Assembly: GCF_019443105.1 (NCBI RefSeq)
Contig: NZ_JAHZIJ010000002.1
Location: forward strand, 372,001 to 436,000
Origin: Paenibacillus oenotherae
GTDB lineage: Bacteria > Bacillota > Bacilli > Paenibacillales > Paenibacillaceae
Direction: 5' to 3'
Length of the DNA: 64,000 nt
Under the pieces are notes generated by a model. That model was not told the DNA's origin. It made no database searches and saw only the letters and a program-made list of their open reading frames with translations. Of the stretch, positions 59,916-64,000 are shown piece after piece (the stretch's first letter is position 1; each line of letters opens with the position of its first letter). The position numbers were made by a program, and so were the translations under genes.

Positions 59916-61438
59916 TAATTTTCACCTTCAAATTCCAGAATAATATCAGGACCATATAACACACCATCTGTACAAAGAATGGGCACTCTCTTGTTGTCAG
60001 AACGATACGTAACCTTAAACTTAAATCCCATTTCTGTACGGTAATATTTTTTAGCATCTTTTTTACCTTGTCGTTGTTTTACAGATTTATTTAGCCATTT
60101 TAATATGGTCTTCCTTTGATGTGGTTTTAAAATTTCCGTATTTGCTAAAACGATTTTTCCGTCTTTGATCAGTCGTTTCACATCTTCTTCTTCTGCTTTT
60201 CGACGTTTTATTTTTTCTATCATGATGTATTTTTGTTGCTCGTCATTATTTTGAATTACAGAGTTATTTCGCTCTCTTCGGGGGCCAGTCCGACTCATAT
60301 TAGGTAAATAAAAAACGCCAATGTTGGTCTTCCAAATATCCTCTCCGTTTATGTATTTTCCATCACTTTGGATTTCAATATCACTTGGAGAAAATAAACT
60401 TCGGGAATTGCTTGCTCCCATCACCGCAGCAAATAACTTATGCGCGTTTTCCATAGAGCCACTCTGCTTAAAAAGACCTGCAAGTATCTTATAATCCTGA
60501 ATCCTACTCGCTGTATTTCTTGCTTCCGAATGTCTTTTAGCGTAGGTAACAATCATTCCGATTGCTTCATTGGTTCTTTCTTCTAATATTTCAATATCAC
60601 TCATTGAACCGTTCGAACCCAGGAACCACGTCTGTAATTCACGCCACTTTTCCAGCAACGAAACTCGCATTTCATCAGGAGAGTAATCTTCATATAAAAG
60701 CGCATTAACTTTATTTTCTTTCAACATCGTATCCACATAATCTTCTATGTGACTATCCGGAATACTCTTAATCATTTCACGTATACTATGCTTATTCCGT
60801 TTCAGCTCCATGATATAAGCACCCAGATACTGCATAATATTATCCTTAAATTCTAAAAAAGCCTCCGTATTAAACAAATCCGCTTTTTCAGCTTTTTGAA
60901 TATGATATAAGTAACTTGAAGCGTTTGTTCTTAATTCTTTATGAACGTCAAAAACACTCGACCAGACTTCCATCATTCTTTCTCTGGATAAGTAGCGAGC
61001 TTGAGTATTTTTTAATAATTCTAGTTTGTTAAGCAAAATATTGAACTGGCGACTTTTCAAACCACTTAATAACGATTGATCCGGTTCGTCTAATCTAATT
61101 AATAATGTTTCGATTTCAATCCCTGCTTTAGTAAGACGGTAGGTGAAGCGATTTCTATTCCACTCCGCAATCGTCATACCTCTTCCTTTTGTCTTTTCCG
61201 TCTCAATGACTTCCCATTTCTCTAAACTTCGCAAAGCCTCTTTCACTCTTGCCTCATCAAAATCTTCGCTATCTATAACGTTTCTTGTTAACAGTTCTTG
61301 TATCTCGTCGATTGTCGTACTAGAGTCTTGCCGGTTATGCTTTTCGTATAAAAATCTCGCTATAGCTCTATAAATAGGTGCCCTGGGCTCGGTTAAGTAT
61401 TTGAATAGTGGTTCTGAATCAAAATTGTAATTTTTCAT
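59915..61438 (-). CDS. jetA: Wadjet type II protein JetA (TIGR02677/DUF2397)
   Basis: Kleisin-like subunit of 507 aa and first gene of the operon. The N-terminus FKYLTEPRAPIYRAIARFLY followed by a winged-helix-like RVKEALRSLEKWEVIETEK is typical of DUF2397. The C-terminal part (RKTILKWLNKSVKQRQGKKD) matches the family as well. AGGGG lies about seven bases before the ATG. It is preceded by a 95-base leader with two hairpins and a good promoter, and faces the XRE-type regulator across 226 bases. Confidence 0.88.
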   Translation of the reverse strand: MKNYNFDSEPLFKYLTEPRAPIYRAIARFLYEKHNRQDSSTTIDEIQELLTRNVIDSEDFDEARVKEALRSLEKWEVIETEKTKGRGMTIAEWNRNRFTYRLTKAGIEIETLLIRLDEPDQSLLSGLKSRQFNILLNKLELLKNTQARYLSRERMMEVWSSVFDVHKELRTNASSYLYHIQKAEKADLFNTEAFLEFKDNIMQYLGAYIMELKRNKHSIREMIKSIPDSHIEDYVDTMLKENKVNALLYEDYSPDEMRVSLLEKWRELQTWFLGSNGSMSDIEILEERTNEAIGMIVTYAKRHSEARNTASRIQDYKILAGLFKQSGSMENAHKLFAAVMGASNSRSLFSPSDIEIQSDGKYINGEDIWKTNIGVFYLPNMSRTGPRRERNNSVIQNNDEQQKYIMIEKIKRRKAEEEDVKRLIKDGKIVLANTEILKPHQRKTILKWLNKSVKQRQGKKDAKKYYRTEMGFKFKVTYRSDNKRVPILCTDGVLYGPDIILEFEGEN

Positions 61439-61462
61439 ATTAGACCCCTTGTATTACGTTTT

Positions 61463-61526
61463 GCTGTACTCATTAGGTACAGAAATGCCCATACCAGATG
61501 ATATAACCGCCTTCCGTTTGGAAGGT
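61463..61526 (-). promoter_or_regulatory. Two hairpins in the jet operon leader
   Basis: CTGTACTCATTAGGTACAG (61463-61481) and CCTTCC-GTTT-GGAAGG (61511-61524) are both short perfect inverted repeats. They lie between the predicted transcription start and jetA. They could be repressor sites or RNA hairpins affecting translation. Confidence 0.45.
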
Positions 61527-61539
61527 GTTTCCTTATTAA

Positions 61540-61568
61540 AGGATATGCCCACGCAACGGCTCTGTCAA
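61540..61568 (-). promoter_or_regulatory. Sigma-A promoter of the jet operon
   Basis: On the minus strand, TTGACA (complement at 61563-61568) and TATCCT (complement at 61540-61545) are separated by exactly 17 bases. The -35 box is perfect. Transcription should begin near 61533, giving a leader of about 95 bases. The distance to the divergent XRE gene is about 100 bases, so that regulator could act here. Confidence 0.7.
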
Positions 61569-61664
61569 GTTTTTAACTTATTGTTAATGCATATCTTAAC
61601 TATACGTTATAATCGTAGTGTAGTATTATAATAAAAAAAGAGTATTTAAGGAGATCGTTACATC

Positions 61665-62738
61665 ATGTCACTAGGTGCACGCATTAGTGAAAAGCGAAAG
61701 GAAAAAGGTTTATCGCAGGAAGCGCTCGGAACTTTCACGGGTGTTAGCGCTGCTTTCATCAGCCAAATCGAAAAGGCAAAAAGAAATCCTTCATATGGAT
61801 TGTTACAAAAAATCAGTAATGAACTTGACGTATCACTTGAATATCTAGTCAGTGGTGATATGCAGGCTAACGAAGACCCAAACACAAAAATGATCACATC
61901 TATTTCCCGCTACCTTGACCGCAACCAAAAGAAACAATTGATTGATTACATACATTTTCTCACGGGGACAAAACGATATTTTGATCTCCCATTTTTCGAT
62001 ACTTCCATTGAGTATGCACATTACCTTTTGCGGCATTACCGAATCGAGGAACCACCTATTGAGCCGTTCCAATTAGCTGCACAAATGGGAGTAGAAATTG
62101 TGCAATCTCATAACGAATTAGACTATGAAGGTGTTTTACACAAAGGCGGAGAGAAGCCTGTTATCATTTTAAGTCAAGGATATAAACCTCGACAAAAGTT
62201 TACGGTTGCGATGATGTTAGGACATTTATGCATTCCATGGCATGTGAAAAGCACATTCTACAGAGAGAAAAATAAGCGATCACTAGATGAGGAAGACATA
62301 TTTGCAATCGAAGCCAGGGAGTTCGCTGGTGAATTACTAGTTCCTACAGGTTTATTAAAACAGGAATTCAAATCGATTGGACCTGGGATAGATGGTTTTG
62401 AGTGGCTCGCTGAGAAGCGATTCGGAAGTTCTATGGAGGTGATCGGCCAGAAGTATCAACAGTCTCACAATAAGACAACTGCTTTTCTAACTTCAAAAGG
62501 GATCAACGTCAATAAAAAATACGAAGCTGGATTTCCTTCCCCCCTCGTGGACCAACTTCAAAAGGGATCATTAGCTTTTGAACTTACGAACAACCCACCG
62601 AGCTCCAAACAAATAAAAAAAGGATTTGTCCCTACTAATGCATGGGTGAAGAATCCATCAAAACCATTAAATATTTATGAAGAATCATTATTTGATCCTG
62701 CATTCGGATTTATTGTTACATTTCTTCAACTTAAATGA
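61665..62738 (+). CDS. XRE-family regulator with degenerate ImmA/IrrE domain
   Basis: Protein of 357 aa. The N-terminal helix-turn-helix (residues 6-61) reads GLSQEALGTFTGVSAAFISQ. An ImmA/IrrE-like fold runs from about 130 to 230, with EAREFAGELLVP as the third-ligand region. The expected zinc motif (H-E-x-x-H) is VAMMLGHLCIPWH: A182, M183, M184, then H187, so the first His and the catalytic Glu are both Met. Proteolysis is therefore unlikely; ligand sensing is more likely. AAGGAG lies 11 bases before the ATG. Divergent from jetA, so a candidate repressor or activator of the defence operon. Confidence 0.82.
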   Translation: MSLGARISEKRKEKGLSQEALGTFTGVSAAFISQIEKAKRNPSYGLLQKISNELDVSLEYLVSGDMQANEDPNTKMITSISRYLDRNQKKQLIDYIHFLTGTKRYFDLPFFDTSIEYAHYLLRHYRIEEPPIEPFQLAAQMGVEIVQSHNELDYEGVLHKGGEKPVIILSQGYKPRQKFTVAMMLGHLCIPWHVKSTFYREKNKRSLDEEDIFAIEAREFAGELLVPTGLLKQEFKSIGPGIDGFEWLAEKRFGSSMEVIGQKYQQSHNKTTAFLTSKGINVNKKYEAGFPSPLVDQLQKGSLAFELTNNPPSSKQIKKGFVPTNAWVKNPSKPLNIYEESLFDPAFGFIVTFLQLK

Positions 62739-62989
62739 TGTTGTCTTACTCAATATGCGAATAAATAAACCATCGAGGGGGAGCCTTCAATAAGTAAACG
62801 AGATAAAACGTGGGGGACCACTATGGTATTACTATCCTTATCCTTGTAGATAAGTCTGGGTTGAGCTCTGCTGCCCCGCAAACTTGTTTTCGTGACACTA
62901 GTCTTACCTTGGCTTCTATAAATAATGTGAATCCATCCTTTGAAGATAAACCTTACATTTACAGGGTCATTTTCATTGAACAAATCCAC
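62739..62989. other. Spacer with no supported gene
   Basis: Frames of about 80 codons occur on both strands (62810-63067 plus; 62750-62998 minus), but both run through the terminator at 62990-63030 or lack ribosome sites. No gene is called. Confidence 0.5.
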
Positions 62990-63030
62990 AAAAAACAAGG
63001 AGCAGTTGGCAAATTGGCCAATCGCTCCTT
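62990..63030 (-). terminator. Rho-independent terminator of the right-edge gene
   Basis: AAGGAGC (62997-63003) pairs with GCTCCTT (63024-63030), and inside it TTGGC pairs with GCCAA. On the minus strand the stem is followed by TGTTTTTTG. It lies about 130 bases beyond the stop codon. Confidence 0.8.
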
Positions 63031-63161
63031 AAGACGCAATATTTTGCAATTGAATATTAATGCATAAATAATCAGATTGTTGAGAAAACACTATTTCTCG
63101 TGAGAAGAAGAATTTCTGATTTCAAGTTGGCTTCCAGATTTAGACTAGCAATGTCTAGAAA

Positions 63162-64000
63162 TCAAGGGTCTTCGCGCCTCGATTTTGCTTCCTTACCCAA
63201 TTGAATTAAACGACTGAATACGAATAGAATCGGACGAGTTATGAGCTCAGCTACTTTGGGACTCACAATGCTTTGTCCGATTAACGCTTCAAGTTCGGCG
63301 AGACCATTATCCATCAAGTCACGGAGCATATCTTCTTCCGAATAGGAAATAAAAGATCCCGTGATTTGGGACTGAATTTTCCCCATGTTAGTAATAAATG
63401 AAAGTAGTGCATCCCTATACTCTTCAATAAGTTCAACCGTTACGTGACTTTTCCCCTTTAAAATCTGCTCAATACAACGAAATAAATTTGCTAATTGGGC
63501 ATCCGGTCCAAGCGCTATTTGAGATAGCTGTACTAGTTCCTTTGCAAAATCATCTATTACCATAACACGATCGACCTGAACTGACAGGGGAAATGAATCA
63601 GCGAACGTCAAGAACAATGGTTCTAGTATTCCTCCAAGAGATGGCTCGCCTACAAACAATAACTGAAAGGGTCCTTCATATTCATTCGATAAAATTACCC
63701 AACGATTTATTTGACCCAGAATTACAAGCCTCGCCAGAATTTGTTTATTTGCGGGTAGATAATGCACTTCTACCGCATTATAATCAGGGTTATTCTTAGA
63801 GTAGGCAGCTACAACGTCAACGACGATAGAATGAGTTTGAACGGCAAAAGAGCTCCAATCGCCAATTCCATATCGACTAAAGTCCAGTACATCCTTGAAT
63901 ATATGCTCCCTAAATTTTGGGTCATAGAGGGCCATACACTTTAGAATAGTATGAATGGTTGAGCGCATTTCTAAGGAGGGATCAATTGAATCATGTAACT
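63162..64000 (-). CDS. Unrecognised protein, truncated by the window edge
   Basis: Soluble protein, at least 279 codons, with an open frame to the last base. An ATG at 63968 has no ribosome site, and the preceding in-frame codons (DSIDPSLEMRSTIHTILK) look like natural protein, so the true start is outside the window. Segments such as CMALYDPKFREHIFKDVLDF and LARLVILGQINRWVILSNEY are not assigned to a family. A helical C-terminus has an LAELEALIGQSIVSPKVAEL stretch. AT-rich, like the rest of the right-hand block. Confidence 0.6.
   Translation of the reverse strand, partial: LHDSIDPSLEMRSTIHTILKCMALYDPKFREHIFKDVLDFSRYGIGDWSSFAVQTHSIVVDVVAAYSKNNPDYNAVEVHYLPANKQILARLVILGQINRWVILSNEYEGPFQLLFVGEPSLGGILEPLFLTFADSFPLSVQVDRVMVIDDFAKELVQLSQIALGPDAQLANLFRCIEQILKGKSHVTVELIEEYRDALLSFITNMGKIQSQITGSFISYSEEDMLRDLMDNGLAELEALIGQSIVSPKVAELITRPILFVFSRLIQLGKEAKSRREDP

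Noticed and set aside
62810-63067. 85-codon plus-strand frame
   Set aside because: Crosses the terminator at 62990-63030, and no domain is recognisable.

Overview
The window looks like a chromosomal segment of a spore-forming Firmicute, most likely Paenibacillus or a close relative. The evidence is a gerA-gerB-gerC germination operon, a Bacillota-type tyrosine-kinase exopolysaccharide locus, strong AGGAGG ribosome binding sites and a short conserved Lys/Arg-rich protein of a type I associate with Paenibacillus. This is inference from gene content; no rRNA, tRNA or CRISPR array was seen.

Positions 1-12.9 kb hold a minus-strand exopolysaccharide locus. A phosphatase/chain-length/tyrosine-kinase regulatory module (cpsB-, cpsC-, cpsD-like) comes first. 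After a 656-base repeat-rich gap follow a CapD-type dehydratase, a flippase, a pyruvyl transferase, two GT4 glycosyltransferases, an EpsG-like polymerase, a hexapeptide acyltransferase and a uronate-type epimerase. Positions 13-26.7 kb are ordinary core genes: an AEC transporter, a Tat-targeted metallophosphoesterase, an LplT-like MFS protein, a PQQ-propeller protein, a LysE exporter, the ger operon, a BtrH-like orphan and a Bax-inhibitor-1 protein. Positions 26.8-36.5 kb are signalling: an MCP-cheW-cheA-cheR-cheB operon and a four-PAS histidine kinase with its LuxR-type regulator. Positions 36.7-40.7 kb carry an SDR, two DinB proteins and a cyclase-family hydrolase.

From about 40.7 kb to the right edge the base composition turns AT-rich and the content becomes accessory. 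There are decayed mobile-element pieces (a serine-recombinase C-terminus, IS-like hairpins, a broken gene with a stop and a frameshift) and a run of unrecognised proteins. Among these are a PD-(D/E)XK nuclease with a small partner, a zinc-ribbon TIGR02391/HEPN-like protein and a GIY-YIG protein. A complete four-gene operon at 53.2-61.4 kb matches the TIGR02677-02680 set, the Wadjet type II plasmid/phage defence system (jetABCD). An XRE-ImmA-like regulator whose metallopeptidase motif has lost its HE pair is transcribed away from it. This looks like a defence island.

The least expected signal is not a gene. A roughly 190-bp intergenic element made of four short CCTGC...GCAGG hairpins occurs five times (10.3, 25.6, 37.7, 39.5 and 40.0 kb, two inverted). 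Module order, spacing and parts of the linkers are conserved. Other unexplained structures are a compact three-way-junction fold at 41.4 kb, two operator-like palindromes 33 bp apart upstream of the BtrH-like gene, and a possible leader peptide before the LysE exporter.
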